Shown piece by piece: positions 24,896-35,400 of a stretch of 44,810 bases of DNA. Source of the DNA: Treponema sp. (lineage in GTDB: Bacteria; Spirochaetota; Spirochaetia; Treponematales; Breznakiellaceae); the NCBI GenBank assembly GCA_009782955.1, contig WRIB01000016.1, forward strand, positions 1 to 44,810, in the 5' to 3' direction. Each line of letters opens with the position of its first letter. Position 1 is the stretch's first letter. The position numbers and the translations under genes were made by a program. The notes under the pieces were generated by a model, which worked only from the letters and a program-made list of their open reading frames with translations, was not told the origin of the DNA and did no database searches.

Positions 24896-27532
24896 ATGGT
24901 AAATTATTTTAACTCATTAAATTTAAACTCATTAATAGGCATGGATATTCCATTCTGGGCGCTTATCGCTGCACCTGTTGCGATAATACTTCTGGTACTT
25001 TTTTTAATCTGGTTTATACCTACCAGGATTTTCAAGTCCCGTTTGCGCAAAATCATCAACGCTCAGGATGCAACTCAATCGGCACAAGCAATCAGTAAGT
25101 TTGAAAAACATTATCCGGCGGAAAAACTTGTGCGTTATTCGAGCCGCATGGAAAGGTATTCTCGGCAAATGGGCTCTAAGGTTGTCCGTGAGACAGGCCT
25201 TGCAGACAAATGGGTGCAAAAACTTTCCCATTCGCCTTCCCCGGCAGAAAAAGACCTGCGGCGAGTCCTTTTATACTGTCCCGAATCGTCATATTTTAAG
25301 GCTTTCCTTGCAGCCGAGCAGCATCCCCGGCTTCGGAAAGTATTTTCGGACTGGATGCAGGGCGAAGGTGAGGAGAAGGTAATACGGCTTCTGGCAGAAT
25401 CGTGCAGGGGTGAGTCCTTTGTTCCGGATTTAAGTAAAGGTTTTTTGGAGAATAACAGAACGCTTCTTTATGAATTAACCGGTGAACCGGAATGGTATGC
25501 ACGTTTTTTTGTCTACAGGATTTTGCTGCTTGATAATGATACCCTTACGGAAAGAACTATTGATGACGGCCTTCTTGATACGAACCCTCTTATTCGAAAA
25601 ACCCTAATAGAAAACATATCCTTTGACCATGATAAAATATGGAATGTACTGTGGGACAAACTTATTCATGATCCTGTATACGAAGTACGTGAGGCTGCAC
25701 GAATTCGTATTGGAAAAGAATATATGGATCGTTACAATCCAAAAGATGTAATCATGAGCGATGAAGAAACCGCTCGTGTACTGGAATTGCTGAATTTAGA
25801 CTGCCAGGAAGACAAGATTTTTGCAATGGCTTCTCTGGAAAGTACAAACACAGAACTGCGCTACCATGCGGCTGTATTCCTGGAAAAATGCGGGGCTCTT
25901 TTATCCCTTCTTACCAAGAATACACTAGATGACCCTACTACTTTGGAACAAAGCGTTTCGCTTTTACAGAAAGCATTGGAAGTAAACGTTTCAGGCTTTC
26001 TTGCGGATTATTCATCCGGAGACGGAGGTTCCCTGCTTGCCGCCGCACGGCTTCTATCCGGTCCGGCGGAGAGTGCCGGCGGAACTGCGGAACACATTTG
26101 CGTTTTGGAAAAAAAGGTATTCGAGTTTTTCCATAACAAGGAACCGTCTCCTTATACAAAAGAAATTTATACAAAAACCCTGGAAGCGGTTATCAATAAC
26201 GGAAATGTAAAATCCTTTGAACTTGTCGCAGAAGAACTATCACGCAGAGAATCCGACAAGGTTTTTCTTGAGATGCTTCTGCCGCGCCTTCCCAAAAAAG
26301 CGGAAGCGGTTTTTGCCCCCATTCTTTTCCGTTTCCTGGAAAATCCGGTTTTTCCGTTACGTGACGAACTGGTACAGGTACTGGGAACATTCAACCCCGA
26401 TATTATTTTACCAAAGATGTTTCAAATTCTGGACAACGGCCAACCTGAGCAGAACTATATTGTATACACCTCTGCCCTGAAAATACTTGGAAGTATAAAA
26501 CTTCCATTCTGTCTCCAGAATGTGCTGGAAAGGCTTCCGGCAATAAAACCGGAAGACGCCGAAGAATTTGGACGGCTTATTGCCGGTTATCCGCAGGATA
26601 TGTTTGAATCAAAAGCAAGAACCCTTCTTGCTTCGCCTGATGCGGGCATAAGGGCGTCATTAATTGCAATTCTTCCAATAACAAAAAACGACAGTTTTAT
26701 GAAAGATGTCCGGTCTTCGCTTAAGGATGTTGATCCGGATGTTCGGGTTGCGGCAATCAAAGCACTTTTGGGATTCGGGGAATTAAAGTTCCTGAATCAG
26801 GAGACATCCATGCTGCGCGATCCGGTGGAAAGAGTACGCCTTGCGACGGCGGAGGTTATCGCAAAACACGGCAATGCCGCCGCTATGGAAATATTGGATA
26901 ATGTTACAAAAGATCCCAACGAAACCGATGTAGTGCAGATCGGAGTTATTATGGGATTGGGACAAGGTTCAAATGCAGAGGGCATAACGATTCTTGTTAA
27001 TATTTTGGATTCGAATGACGAACTGCGCGGACATGCGGAACAAGCCCTTTCCATGCGAACAGCAAAGCGTGATATTACCCAACTTATTGAAATATTTAAA
27101 GATGCAGAACCGCAATTAAGAGAAAAACTTATTCCGGTTTTTAAAACGCAGGGGAGCAAAGCGGAACCGCAAATTGTAGAAATTCTAAAGGACGAAGTTG
27201 CATCCTTAAAACCCTATTTTGTCAGTATTCTTGAAGAGACAGGATATATTGGCATGATTATCAGACGATTGTCGAACAAAAAGGCGGAAATAAGAAGAGA
27301 AGCCGCTTTGCAGCTTTCGCTTATGGAAACAATATCCGCTTACCGCGGCCTGGTTCTTGCGGCAAAAGATCCCGATCAGGAAGTACGGGTATGTGTGGTT
27401 AAGGCTTTGGATAAATTAAAAAATTCACAAAGCTATGAAATCCTGGAAAACCTGAAAAAAGATCCGGATAACCGTATTCGCAAATATACACACTGGGCAC
27501 TGGAAAGACTGGATTCGCTTGGAATGGAGTGA
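24896..27532 (+). CDS. Membrane-anchored HEAT-repeat protein
   Basis: The 878-residue protein has one N-terminal membrane helix (about residues 20-42). A very long, mostly helical region follows with repeated HEAT/PBS-lyase-type units of about 30-40 residues, clearest in the C-terminal half, for example DPDVRVAAIKALLGFG, DPVERVRLATAEVIAKHG and DPDQEVRVCVVKALDKL. Such alpha-solenoids are scaffolds for protein partners. A strong AAAGGAG ribosome site and an 18-base gap place it in an operon with the adenylate cyclase, so it may hold or regulate a cAMP signalling complex at the inner membrane. This partnership is inferred from position alone. Confidence 0.85.
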   Translation: MVNYFNSLNLNSLIGMDIPFWALIAAPVAIILLVLFLIWFIPTRIFKSRLRKIINAQDATQSAQAISKFEKHYPAEKLVRYSSRMERYSRQMGSKVVRETGLADKWVQKLSHSPSPAEKDLRRVLLYCPESSYFKAFLAAEQHPRLRKVFSDWMQGEGEEKVIRLLAESCRGESFVPDLSKGFLENNRTLLYELTGEPEWYARFFVYRILLLDNDTLTERTIDDGLLDTNPLIRKTLIENISFDHDKIWNVLWDKLIHDPVYEVREAARIRIGKEYMDRYNPKDVIMSDEETARVLELLNLDCQEDKIFAMASLESTNTELRYHAAVFLEKCGALLSLLTKNTLDDPTTLEQSVSLLQKALEVNVSGFLADYSSGDGGSLLAAARLLSGPAESAGGTAEHICVLEKKVFEFFHNKEPSPYTKEIYTKTLEAVINNGNVKSFELVAEELSRRESDKVFLEMLLPRLPKKAEAVFAPILFRFLENPVFPLRDELVQVLGTFNPDIILPKMFQILDNGQPEQNYIVYTSALKILGSIKLPFCLQNVLERLPAIKPEDAEEFGRLIAGYPQDMFESKARTLLASPDAGIRASLIAILPITKNDSFMKDVRSSLKDVDPDVRVAAIKALLGFGELKFLNQETSMLRDPVERVRLATAEVIAKHGNAAAMEILDNVTKDPNETDVVQIGVIMGLGQGSNAEGITILVNILDSNDELRGHAEQALSMRTAKRDITQLIEIFKDAEPQLREKLIPVFKTQGSKAEPQIVEILKDEVASLKPYFVSILEETGYIGMIIRRLSNKKAEIRREAALQLSLMETISAYRGLVLAAKDPDQEVRVCVVKALDKLKNSQSYEILENLKKDPDNRIRKYTHWALERLDSLGME

Positions 27533-27548
27533 AAAAACAGAGGCTATT

Positions 27549-28988
27549 TCAACTCAACCGTCTGCATTCCAGATAAAACCGCTTCTCGCAGGCATCTCCC
27601 ATGGAAAAACTTTTCCGGGGAAGAGGGCCGTGTTTTGCAATTGTTTCGAAAAGTCCCTGCTTGCGAAATGGGGGAAGCAGTATTCCCACGGCATTATTTT
27701 TCGGCTCACCTGAATTTTCTTTAGCTGCAAGACGGAGCAATTCTTCGCTGCCGTGAATGTAATCCATGCTTATCCTGCCTTTTTGTTCTTCTATCATTTT
27801 GTCTAAAAGCGGCTGAAGTGTGTCAATTGCAATGGGAACATGATCGGCTTCGATTAAGAAAAAATCTTCCCGGGAGACAAGCCCCATACGCAGTAAACTA
27901 CATTGCACGTCCTGAACCAGTGCCGTCAGTTCAGCAACATCGTTGAGTTTACGGCAGCGGTAACCGGGTAACGTTGCGAGTGCCTGTTGTACCGGTGTAA
28001 TGTCTGTGCCAAAAAGCAGACGGTGTATCGGCTCAAAGCTCAAGGCTGGATCGTAAAGGTTTACCAGTTCTACCAACGCCCATCTTGTGGGGTGCGCACA
28101 GCGAGCTGAATGATTCATAATGTCAGAATCATCTTGATTAACAGCTTTGTACTCTTCCCATATACCTTTTGCTGCTGCCAGAGAATGGTTGCCGTCTCCA
28201 ACAGCATAGAGGAAGGGAGCGCCGTATTTTTCCATAGCGTTTTTTGCCAGTTTTTCCAGGCCGCCGGCAAGGAACTCCCAGTCATCCTCTGTATCCAACT
28301 TCCATCCGCAAACCCTGCCTGAACCAAGCATCAATTCCGTATCGTACAATGCATTTGCTTGAGCATCAATATTATTTTCTGTTTTGGGTTTAGCACGTTC
28401 ACCAAGAGATGGCAGCAGGATATTTTCTTCATCATCAATTAAAACAAGGATATGAGGCGTTTCCAGCGGAGCGCCCCGGCGGATGTCCATTCGCGATGGC
28501 AGCCTTTTCGCAACAGTTCCCTCTGTCGGACGAATCAGGCCTGGATTTGATTTGGTTTCCCAATTGTAAGCTTCCAAATCCAAAGCGACGAGCAGTCCTC
28601 TTCTTAATTGATTTATGGGAGTATCCCGTTCTATATAAACAAGTGTTTTTTGCGGAGGGGCAAAAACTTCTGTTTCAAGATATTTCTTCATGGAACGATG
28701 AATGGCGGTGATTCTTTCCTCTTTATCCAGAGGGGAATCTTCGCCTGCATTTGTTCGCCCGGCGGAGTATACCGGTTTTTCCAGAAAGATTTCGGGGAAA
28801 ATAAGATTGAGTGCAGAAGGACTGCCTTCTGCAATGGCACTGGCCTGTTCCCAATAGCTGTGATCCTGGGTGTGCTGATCACAGGCAATTACCGCCCATT
28901 TAGTTAAATCGATCCCCTGCCGGGGAAGAAGCAATTCGGGAACAGTAATTCCCAGGGCTGCTAACCGTTCTGAAATATTATTATTCAC
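27549..28988 (-). CDS. DUF1015 family protein
   Basis: The 479-residue protein fits the DUF1015 family in length and motifs: a start region ending KWAVIACDQHTQD, a central block with DTPINQLRRGLLVALDLE, and the signature YAVGDGNHSLAAAKGIWEEYK. The family is widespread in anaerobes and often sits near serine or amino-acid metabolism genes, but its reaction is not securely known to me. Translation probably starts at the GTG at 28988 with AAAGG upstream. It is convergent with the HEAT-repeat gene and shares a 60-base divergent promoter region with glycyl-tRNA synthetase. Confidence 0.85.
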   Translation of the reverse strand: MNNNISERLAALGITVPELLLPRQGIDLTKWAVIACDQHTQDHSYWEQASAIAEGSPSALNLIFPEIFLEKPVYSAGRTNAGEDSPLDKEERITAIHRSMKKYLETEVFAPPQKTLVYIERDTPINQLRRGLLVALDLEAYNWETKSNPGLIRPTEGTVAKRLPSRMDIRRGAPLETPHILVLIDDEENILLPSLGERAKPKTENNIDAQANALYDTELMLGSGRVCGWKLDTEDDWEFLAGGLEKLAKNAMEKYGAPFLYAVGDGNHSLAAAKGIWEEYKAVNQDDSDIMNHSARCAHPTRWALVELVNLYDPALSFEPIHRLLFGTDITPVQQALATLPGYRCRKLNDVAELTALVQDVQCSLLRMGLVSREDFFLIEADHVPIAIDTLQPLLDKMIEEQKGRISMDYIHGSEELLRLAAKENSGEPKNNAVGILLPPFRKQGLFETIAKHGPLPRKSFSMGDACEKRFYLECRRLS

Positions 28989-28989
28989 C

Positions 28990-29018
28990 TTGCATACCTT
29001 TGCTGTTTTAATTATACT
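28990..29018 (+). promoter_or_regulatory. Sigma70 promoter of glycyl-tRNA synthetase, overlapping a divergent -10
   Basis: TTGCAT at 28990-28995 and TATACT at 29013-29018 are 17 bases apart. On the other strand the same bases give TATAAT at 29016-29011, a -10 for the divergent DUF1015 gene. The two promoters therefore overlap and may compete. No T-box leader fits in the short space. Confidence 0.6.
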
Positions 29019-29048
29019 AAAAAAACAATTTTTATTCAGGAGTTTCCA

Positions 29049-30422
29049 ATGGCCGAAGAATTGACCGAATATGCCGGTCCTGCAACTATGGAAAAAATTA
29101 CCTCCCTTGCCAAGCGGCGGGGGTTTGTCTTTCAGTCTTCCGAAATTTACGGCGGTCAGAACGGCGCCTGGGACTATGGTCCTATGGGAATAGAGTTAAA
29201 AAACCGTATTGCGGCGAATTGGTGGAAAACAATGACCCAGCTTCATGATGAAATTGTGGGACTGGATGCGGCGATTCTGATGCACCCCCGGACATGGGAA
29301 GCTTCCGGCCATGTGGAGAATTTTACCGATCCCCTGGTTGATTGCAAAAAGTGCAAAACTCGTTTCCGGGCGGATATGATTCCCGACGAAAACCTGGCAA
29401 ATAAAACCTGCCCCGAATGCGGCGGAGAACTTACCGATACCCGTAAATTCAACCTGATGTTCAGGACTCACATCGGTCCTACCGAAGACAATGCAGGGCT
29501 TATCTACCTTCGGCCGGAAACTGCCCAGGGGATTTATGTAAACTACAAAAACATCATTCAAAGCAACAGGATGAAGATCCCCTTCGGCATTGCCCAGATT
29601 GGAAAGGCGTTCCGGAACGAAATTGTTACCAAAAACTTTATCTTCCGTACCTGTGAATTTGAACAGATGGAAATGCAGTACTTTGTAAAGCCAGGCACCG
29701 ATGTTGAATGGTTTAATGAATGGAAAAAGCGCCGCTGGGCATATTACGAAAAATTAGGCGTTAAGATGGATCATCTGCGCTGGCACCAGCACGGCCCGGA
29801 CGAGCTTGCCCACTATGCAAAAGATGCGTACGATATTCAATACCTGTTCCCCATGGGCTGGAGAGAACTGGAAGGCATCCATAACAGGACAAACTACGAC
29901 CTGACCCGGCATACCGAGTTTTCCGGCAAAGACCTTCAATACATCGATCAGGATAACAACAACGACCGTTACATTCCCTTTATTATCGAGACTTCCGCCG
30001 GTCTTACCCGTACCCTGTTGATGCTTATTTGCGATGCATACGACGAAGAAAAAGTCGCCGACAAAGGAGATGCAGATGATTGGCGTACCGTGCTGCGTTT
30101 CCATCCTGTGATTGCCCCTGTTACCGTTGCCATGCTACCGTTAATGAAGAAAGACGGCCTTGCCGAACTGGCTCAGGACATACGGAACGAACTTAAAGAA
30201 GATTTTGCCACAGATTACGATCAGGCCGGTGCCATAGGCCGCCGCTACCGCCGTCAGGACGAAGCGGGCACACCTTTCTGCGTTACCGTGGATTACCAGA
30301 CCAAGGAAGATGGAACGGTAACCCTCCGTTACCGGGATTCCATGGAACAGATACGCGTCCCACGCGCGGAATTAACGGAGAAGATTCGGCAGGAAATTAA
30401 ATCATATAAAAGGAAAGCTTAA
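29049..30422 (+). CDS. glyQS: Glycyl-tRNA synthetase (class II, homodimeric type)
   Basis: The 457-residue enzyme charges tRNA-Gly with glycine in the cytoplasm. It is the single-chain dimeric form, not the bacterial alpha2beta2 form. The start RRGFVFQSSEIYGGQNGAWDYGPMG is diagnostic. A zinc-knuckle-like insert has CKKC and CPECG. Class II motif 2 (FRNE) and motif 3 (ETSAGLTRTLL) follow, and an anticodon-binding domain fills about the last 100 residues. A CAGGAG ribosome site precedes the ATG. The gene is convergent with the sensor-kinase operon, with a 9-base gap. Confidence 0.97.
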   Translation: MAEELTEYAGPATMEKITSLAKRRGFVFQSSEIYGGQNGAWDYGPMGIELKNRIAANWWKTMTQLHDEIVGLDAAILMHPRTWEASGHVENFTDPLVDCKKCKTRFRADMIPDENLANKTCPECGGELTDTRKFNLMFRTHIGPTEDNAGLIYLRPETAQGIYVNYKNIIQSNRMKIPFGIAQIGKAFRNEIVTKNFIFRTCEFEQMEMQYFVKPGTDVEWFNEWKKRRWAYYEKLGVKMDHLRWHQHGPDELAHYAKDAYDIQYLFPMGWRELEGIHNRTNYDLTRHTEFSGKDLQYIDQDNNNDRYIPFIIETSAGLTRTLLMLICDAYDEEKVADKGDADDWRTVLRFHPVIAPVTVAMLPLMKKDGLAELAQDIRNELKEDFATDYDQAGAIGRRYRRQDEAGTPFCVTVDYQTKEDGTVTLRYRDSMEQIRVPRAELTEKIRQEIKSYKRKA

Positions 30423-30431
30423 AATCAGACT

Positions 30432-33215
30432 TTAGGACACCAAATATTTTCGCAGCTTTTCCAGAACAATATTAAAGTCCAGGGGCTTACCAACGTGATC
30501 ATTCATTCCCGCTTCCAGACAGTTTTCTATATCCTGCTGAAAAACATTTGCCGTCATTGCAATTATAGGAATGCTCTTTGTACGTTCCGGTAATCGCTGA
30601 GTTTGCTTCGCAAATGCACCTATTTCTTCCAATTCAGGATGCTCATATAAATGCGGAGAGTACTCCACGCTACACTGGATAGCCGATCCGGATGACCCCG
30701 AATGTTCTGATTCAAATTTGCGAATCCGGCGGGTTGCTTCATAACCATCTACTTCGGGCATATGCAGATCCATAAAAATCATGCTGTATTTCCCGGGGTT
30801 TTCTTTAAAGAGCCGGACTGCTTCTGCGCCGTTTTCCGCACAATCAATGCTTAGTTCAGTCGGTTCCAGTAATGCCAGAACAATTTCTCTGTTTATCTCT
30901 ACATCCTCTGCAAGAATTATGGAATAATTTTTAAAACAGCCCTGCTCAAAAGGTGCATCAGAGGGTTTTTCCCTATCAGCCTTTTTATTTGGTTCGGCAG
31001 ATTTTTTCAATTCAGCAGTAAAGATAAAGGTAGAACCTTTACCGGGCTGTGATTGAACTTTGATCGTTCCATTCATCATTTCCACAATACGTTTGGAAAT
31101 GGCAAGCCCCAGTCCTGTCCCTCCAAAACGCCGGGAGATACCCGAATCTGCCTGCTGAAAAGAATTAAAAAGCTGTGTTTGCTGTTCTTCACTTATACCT
31201 ATTCCGGTATCGCTGACATCTACCTGGATAAATATTGCTTCTTTGGTTTCTTTTACAGGAATTATACTGCAGCTGATCTCTCCTTCTTCCGGAGTAAATT
31301 TTACAGCATTGGAAAGAAGATTTGTAATAACCTGGGCAAGCCGCTGTTCATCCCCGATAACATCCAAAGGAACATCGGCATTTAGCTTCATCATAAACTT
31401 CTGATGCCTTTCTTCTATTTCCGGGTTGATCATATTAATAACATCCTGAAGCATTTTGCTCAGGTTAAACTGTTCATTTGATAATTCCAGTTTATTTGCT
31501 TCAATTTTTGACATATCCAATATGTCGTTGATTACCCCCAAAAGATGATGAGATGAACTTTCAATTTTACCCAGACAGTAATTCTTTCTTTCAATTTCAC
31601 CGGAAGACTTTGCCAGACTGGTCATCCCTATTATTGCATTCATGGGTGTGCGCATTTCATGGCTCATGTTGGCAAGAAAATCGCTCTTTGCCTTGCTCGC
31701 AGCTTCTGCTTCAAGTCTTGATTTGGTAAGCTGGGTAACATCCTGAAGGATCATAACAACCGAATGTTCATTCATTATTTGCTGGAGCATTACCGAATAG
31801 TTAAATGTTACTCCGTCTTTATCTTTCAGGTTAATTTCATCCCGGAATATTCCTAAACCTTCTCTGGGATCAAAAAGCGCCTGCCAGTCTGATTTTGCCA
31901 AAATGGTAGAAAGAAGCCGGGGATCGTCCAATTTGAAACCATGGATTGAAAGAATCTTTTCCATCGTTTTGTTGATATAAATCGGGGCGGCTTCTGCATT
32001 GAACAAAGCCAGAGCAACAGGCATTATATCAAAGTGGGAACAAAAGACATCCATCATGGCGTTAAATCCCGCTACAATCAAAAGGTAATCGCCGTCGTGC
32101 ATGGAAATATCGGCCCGTTCAGACAAAAAGCCCGATCGTGCGGATTTGGTTAGTCTGTCTATATCTTCAATGACCCCCATGATCGAATCTGACATGCTTG
32201 TAAATGCCTGGCCCAGCTCGCCTATTTCATCTTCTCTTTCCGTAAGTCCTTCCGGAAGATGACTTTCAAAAATTCCTTCCGTAAGTTTTCTGGCATTTTC
32301 GGTAATGGCGGACAGCGGATTACTGAGTATTTTTTTTATGGTAGCGGTAAAAACCAGCGCAAAGCAGAATAAAGCAATAATGATATAAAAAATACTAACC
32401 ATTATTGCTGTTCTTAATGGACCTGTAAAGTTGGAACGGGGAGCCAGTATGCCAATTGACCACATGGTACCCCTAACGGGCGAATAACTTAAAAATGATA
32501 TGCCCGTTGCACTCATAATACTGGCCGAACCGGTCTGTCCTCCAATCATCAATTCAAGTTCTTTGCCCGGATTCAGATCCTGTACAATATCTCCGCGAAC
32601 ATATACCTTGCTCAGATCCTGATGAGCAATATAAATGCCTTCTTCATTAATTATAAATGCAGTTCCTCCTGCACCTACGTTGATATTGTTTATAACATCC
32701 GAAAGAACATCGTAGGGATAACTGCAAATCAGGTAGTATTCATCATTCATGGGAAGCCCCATGACTATTTCAAGACCGTGAACACCCAATTCCGTATCTT
32801 CTATCACCAGGTTTTTTGTTTTTTCTATCATCGGAAGAATTTCATAGTCAGAAATATCCCGCGGACAAGATTTTGTCCCTTCAACAAGCGATCCATCAGA
32901 ACTGTAAAGTCCCAGCCAGACAAATTCCAGGCCTGAACTGACAAAATCTATATTGGCCCTGAACGATTCAAGATTCATTTCAGGGCGGATGTTGTTTCCC
33001 TTGATCATAAAAAGCCGGTCTACCAGGGTATGCAGGTTTCCTTCTACAGCCTGTGAAGCGGTTTTTGCCATGGTAGGCAATATATGCAGAAGTATGTCGT
33101 CTGTAAGGGAATTCATAAAGTAAACCATTACACCCGCAATGCCTGCGTTTAACAAAAAGACCGTCAGGACAGTAATGTAGGTAATGTGTGCGGCAATGGT
33201 TTTAGTTATTTTCAT
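30432..33215 (-). CDS. Hybrid sensor histidine kinase with periplasmic sensor domain
   Basis: The 927-residue protein is counted from the ATG at 33215; a longer frame would need a TTG at 33287 inside the neighbouring gene. In order: membrane helix (about 10-32), a Cache-like periplasmic domain (to about 255), a second helix, HAMP (about 290-345), a PAS-like segment (about 385-485), HisKA with the phosphorylated His519 ([16 protein letters not shown]), and HATPase_c with [16 protein letters not shown] and [13 protein letters not shown] receiver domain follows with acceptor Asp816 ([18 protein letters not shown]). It lacks an output domain, so a separate phosphotransfer or regulator protein is expected. 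It overlaps the FMN-lipoprotein gene by 14 bases, suggesting the two work together. Confidence 0.93.
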   Translation of the reverse strand: MKITKTIAAHITYITVLTVFLLNAGIAGVMVYFMNSLTDDILLHILPTMAKTASQAVEGNLHTLVDRLFMIKGNNIRPEMNLESFRANIDFVSSGLEFVWLGLYSSDGSLVEGTKSCPRDISDYEILPMIEKTKNLVIEDTELGVHGLEIVMGLPMNDEYYLICSYPYDVLSDVINNINVGAGGTAFIINEEGIYIAHQDLSKVYVRGDIVQDLNPGKELELMIGGQTGSASIMSATGISFLSYSPVRGTMWSIGILAPRSNFTGPLRTAIMVSIFYIIIALFCFALVFTATIKKILSNPLSAITENARKLTEGIFESHLPEGLTEREDEIGELGQAFTSMSDSIMGVIEDIDRLTKSARSGFLSERADISMHDGDYLLIVAGFNAMMDVFCSHFDIMPVALALFNAEAAPIYINKTMEKILSIHGFKLDDPRLLSTILAKSDWQALFDPREGLGIFRDEINLKDKDGVTFNYSVMLQQIMNEHSVVMILQDVTQLTKSRLEAEAASKAKSDFLANMSHEMRTPMNAIIGMTSLAKSSGEIERKNYCLGKIESSSHHLLGVINDILDMSKIEANKLELSNEQFNLSKMLQDVINMINPEIEERHQKFMMKLNADVPLDVIGDEQRLAQVITNLLSNAVKFTPEEGEISCSIIPVKETKEAIFIQVDVSDTGIGISEEQQTQLFNSFQQADSGISRRFGGTGLGLAISKRIVEMMNGTIKVQSQPGKGSTFIFTAELKKSAEPNKKADREKPSDAPFEQGCFKNYSIILAEDVEINREIVLALLEPTELSIDCAENGAEAVRLFKENPGKYSMIFMDLHMPEVDGYEATRRIRKFESEHSGSSGSAIQCSVEYSPHLYEHPELEEIGAFAKQTQRLPERTKSIPIIAMTANVFQQDIENCLEAGMNDHVGKPLDFNIVLEKLRKYLVS

Positions 33216-33717
33216 TTTCGTATTGATGTCTCTGTAAAGGCATTTTAACCAGGGCAATTTGATTATCCCCTTTTCTTGCCTGTTCAATTACTGCCTGAGA
33301 CAAAAGTATAAAGGAATGATATGAATGTGTAGCTCCGCTGACAACATCAATTCTTTCAAGATCCTGGAAATTCAATAAGGCAAAAACATATTCTCTTGTG
33401 TATCTGTTGGGATAGGTAAAATCGACAGCATTCATAGCTCTCATAAAATCCTGATCCCAGGACCTGATAAAACCGCTGGCATTTTTTGCGTTATATTCAA
33501 CAGTTGTAATATGTCCGTTGTTTACATAAATTGAAACGAAATCTTTCCAGCCATAGAAATCAAAATCGTTCATTTCTGCAATATAGTATCCGTTTATCAG
33601 GGTCTTTGTATTTGTATTTGCAGATTGTTTTTTACAGCCTGTAAAAAACAATAAACACGAAAAAACAATAAAGACTAATAATAAAAAATGGTGATTTTTC
33701 TCATAAAATTTCATCAT
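33202..33717 (-). CDS. FMN-binding domain lipoprotein
   Basis: The 171-residue product has a lipoprotein signal with acylated Cys28 (FFTGC), so it should be anchored in a membrane facing the periplasm. The domain that follows matches the FMN-binding fold of NqrC/RnfG-type proteins: DGYY-like start, strand [10 protein letters not shown], and the flavinylation motif VVSGATHS with Thr130 as the probable covalent FMN site. Such proteins carry electrons or sense redox state outside the cytoplasm. It is the fourth gene of the operon, directly overlapping the sensor kinase. The ribosome site is poor, so it may depend on coupling from the Crp gene 17 bases upstream. Confidence 0.85.
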   Translation of the reverse strand: MMKFYEKNHHFLLLVFIVFSCLLFFTGCKKQSANTNTKTLINGYYIAEMNDFDFYGWKDFVSIYVNNGHITTVEYNAKNASGFIRSWDQDFMRAMNAVDFTYPNRYTREYVFALLNFQDLERIDVVSGATHSYHSFILLSQAVIEQARKGDNQIALVKMPLQRHQYENENN

Positions 33718-33734
33718 TCTACAATTAGTGCTTT

Positions 33735-34376
33735 TTAGGTCTTCTTCCGTTTGGATGCAACAAAACGGGAAAAATCATTGATGTTTTTTACCGCAATTTT
33801 GTCGTTAAAAAGTTCCATTCGCCGCTGGGTAACAAAATGACTGATTATATCTCTGGCCTGACTTACGCTCATTCCTGCCCAGTGAGCTATGTCATCTACA
33901 GTAGTATTAAATTCCCGGCGCTCTGTGGTTTTATCAATGTTGGTTTGGGTTTCACCCAGCATTAAAAATACATCGGCAATTTTTGCCTGGGGGTCGTCGA
34001 GTGTCAGAATCATAAAACGCCGCTTGGAATCGTAGATCCGCTTGGTAAACATTTTAAGCAACGTCAATGCAATTTTGGGATTTCCCAGCATAAGAATTTC
34101 AAAATTTTGCCGGTTAAATTCCAGAACCTTTACAGTATCAAGCGCAATAGCAGTGGCAGAACGCGGAGAATTTTCCAGAAGCGCCATTTCGCCGAACATT
34201 TCCGAAGGCTGCAGTATATCAAGGGTTTTTTCAATATCGCCGATTATCTTTACCAGTTCTACACGGCCGGATTGGATCAAATAAAACGCATCTCCCGGTT
34301 CAAATTCTGAAAAGATCATTTCACCAGCCTGAAAAGTTCTGGCAAAACGGCCAAAAGCCGCCATATCCATGGCCAT
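33735..34376 (-). CDS. Crp/Fnr-family transcription regulator
   Basis: A 213-residue regulator with an N-terminal cyclic-nucleotide-binding beta roll (about residues 10-125). Its phosphate-binding cassette FGEMALLENSPRSATA retains the Glu and Arg that contact cAMP in this superfamily. A dimerisation helix and a C-terminal HTH_Crp domain with the VDDIAHWAGMSVSQARDIISHF helix-turn-helix follow. No Cys cluster for Fe-S binding is present, so it is Crp-like rather than Fnr-like. GGGAG precedes the ATG. It is separated by one base from the cNMP/TPR gene, and the cyclase about 9 kb away could supply its ligand. Confidence 0.9.
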   Translation of the reverse strand: MAMDMAAFGRFARTFQAGEMIFSEFEPGDAFYLIQSGRVELVKIIGDIEKTLDILQPSEMFGEMALLENSPRSATAIALDTVKVLEFNRQNFEILMLGNPKIALTLLKMFTKRIYDSKRRFMILTLDDPQAKIADVFLMLGETQTNIDKTTERREFNTTVDDIAHWAGMSVSQARDIISHFVTQRRMELFNDKIAVKNINDFSRFVASKRKKT

Positions 34377-34377
34377 A

Positions 34378-35397
34378 TTATGCTCCCATAAGGGCTTTAA
34401 GCGCCCGTTTTGCTTTTATACTAATTGCATCATCTTCATCAGTGGTCATGGTAAGAATTTTTTTGTAGAATGTTGCGGCCTGATCTTTTTTACCCAGCTT
34501 TTCGTAAGACTGTCCCATATAGTAAAGAGCGTTTCCAAGATCCGGATGCCGGGGATACTTGGTGATCATTGTTGTAAAATATTTAATACATTCATCGTAT
34601 TTATTAAGCAGGAAAAGACATCGCCCCAATTCGTAGGAGCTTTTTGCCGTATATTCAGGATCTTCGTTGGCATCGACAATTTTTTTGAACGACAGGTATG
34701 CCTGCTGGTATTTTTCCTGGGTAATCATGCTTACCGCATCATAATAGGCTTTGGCTGTATCTCCCAATTGTTCGGAAGGTCCTTTATTGGAAAAAGCATC
34801 AGCAGATGGAATGGAAGAAGGAGTAACAGGAGCAGCTCCTTTGGAAACGGACTGAGGCATTCCGGTTGCCTGGGATTCGGATAATTCCAGATTTTTTGCC
34901 GCCTGGGCTGCGTTGCGTCCCGAAGGAAAATAGGTTAGGTACCGGGAAAAAACATATTTTGCCTGAGCATATCGTTTGTTTTTCAGATAGTATTCGCCCA
35001 CATTAAAAAGGCCCATTTCAGGCGGTGTTTCTTCGGTTTTTTCCAATAAGTTTGACAACTGATGGTGTATCCGCCGCAGTTGGTTGGAAAACACCTTAAG
35101 CATCTTCATTATTATTCTGGTATTTGCCTGGGCCAGAGCTTCGAATTCAGGTACGGTAAAAGCCATTATCGCCGCATCCTGAATGGCAATGGCATTTTCT
35201 TCCCGCGGATATCTGCCCAAAGCGGACTTAACGCCGAAGAATTCTCCCGGCTGGACCAAATCGTGCTGGTCTTCCCCGGTTTCCGTATCCTGGTAGGTAA
35301 GATTTACTTTTCCCGATTGTACAATAAATATTTTGTCTGCTGCATCTCCCTGGAAATAAATAACTGAACCGGCTCGGTATTGGAAAGGTTTGGGCAT
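34378..35397 (-). CDS. cNMP-binding domain fused to TPR repeats
   Basis: The 339-residue protein begins with a Crp-like cyclic-nucleotide-binding domain (about residues 1-115). Its phosphate cassette is degenerate (FFGVKSALGRYPREENA), so nucleotide binding may be altered. There is no DNA-binding domain. A Ser/Pro-rich linker (about 185-215) is followed by tetratricopeptide-type helices (about 120-180 and 220-335) with YELGRCLFLLNKYDECIKYF and NALYYMGQSYEKLGKKDQAATFY. It is probably a cytoplasmic effector or scaffold acting through protein contacts. It sits 3 bases after the amidohydrolase stop and 1 base before the Crp gene in the same operon. Confidence 0.88.
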   Translation of the reverse strand: MPKPFQYRAGSVIYFQGDAADKIFIVQSGKVNLTYQDTETGEDQHDLVQPGEFFGVKSALGRYPREENAIAIQDAAIMAFTVPEFEALAQANTRIIMKMLKVFSNQLRRIHHQLSNLLEKTEETPPEMGLFNVGEYYLKNKRYAQAKYVFSRYLTYFPSGRNAAQAAKNLELSESQATGMPQSVSKGAAPVTPSSIPSADAFSNKGPSEQLGDTAKAYYDAVSMITQEKYQQAYLSFKKIVDANEDPEYTAKSSYELGRCLFLLNKYDECIKYFTTMITKYPRHPDLGNALYYMGQSYEKLGKKDQAATFYKKILTMTTDEDDAISIKAKRALKALMGA

Positions 35398-35400
35398 CTT

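Noticed and set aside
28989-29048. T-box riboswitch before glycyl-tRNA synthetase
   Set aside because: The whole intergenic space is 60 bases and already holds the promoter, which is too short for a T-box leader.
34369-34884. 171-codon plus-strand open frame over the cNMP/TPR gene
   Set aside because: It is antisense to a well-supported gene and shows no domain or start signal.
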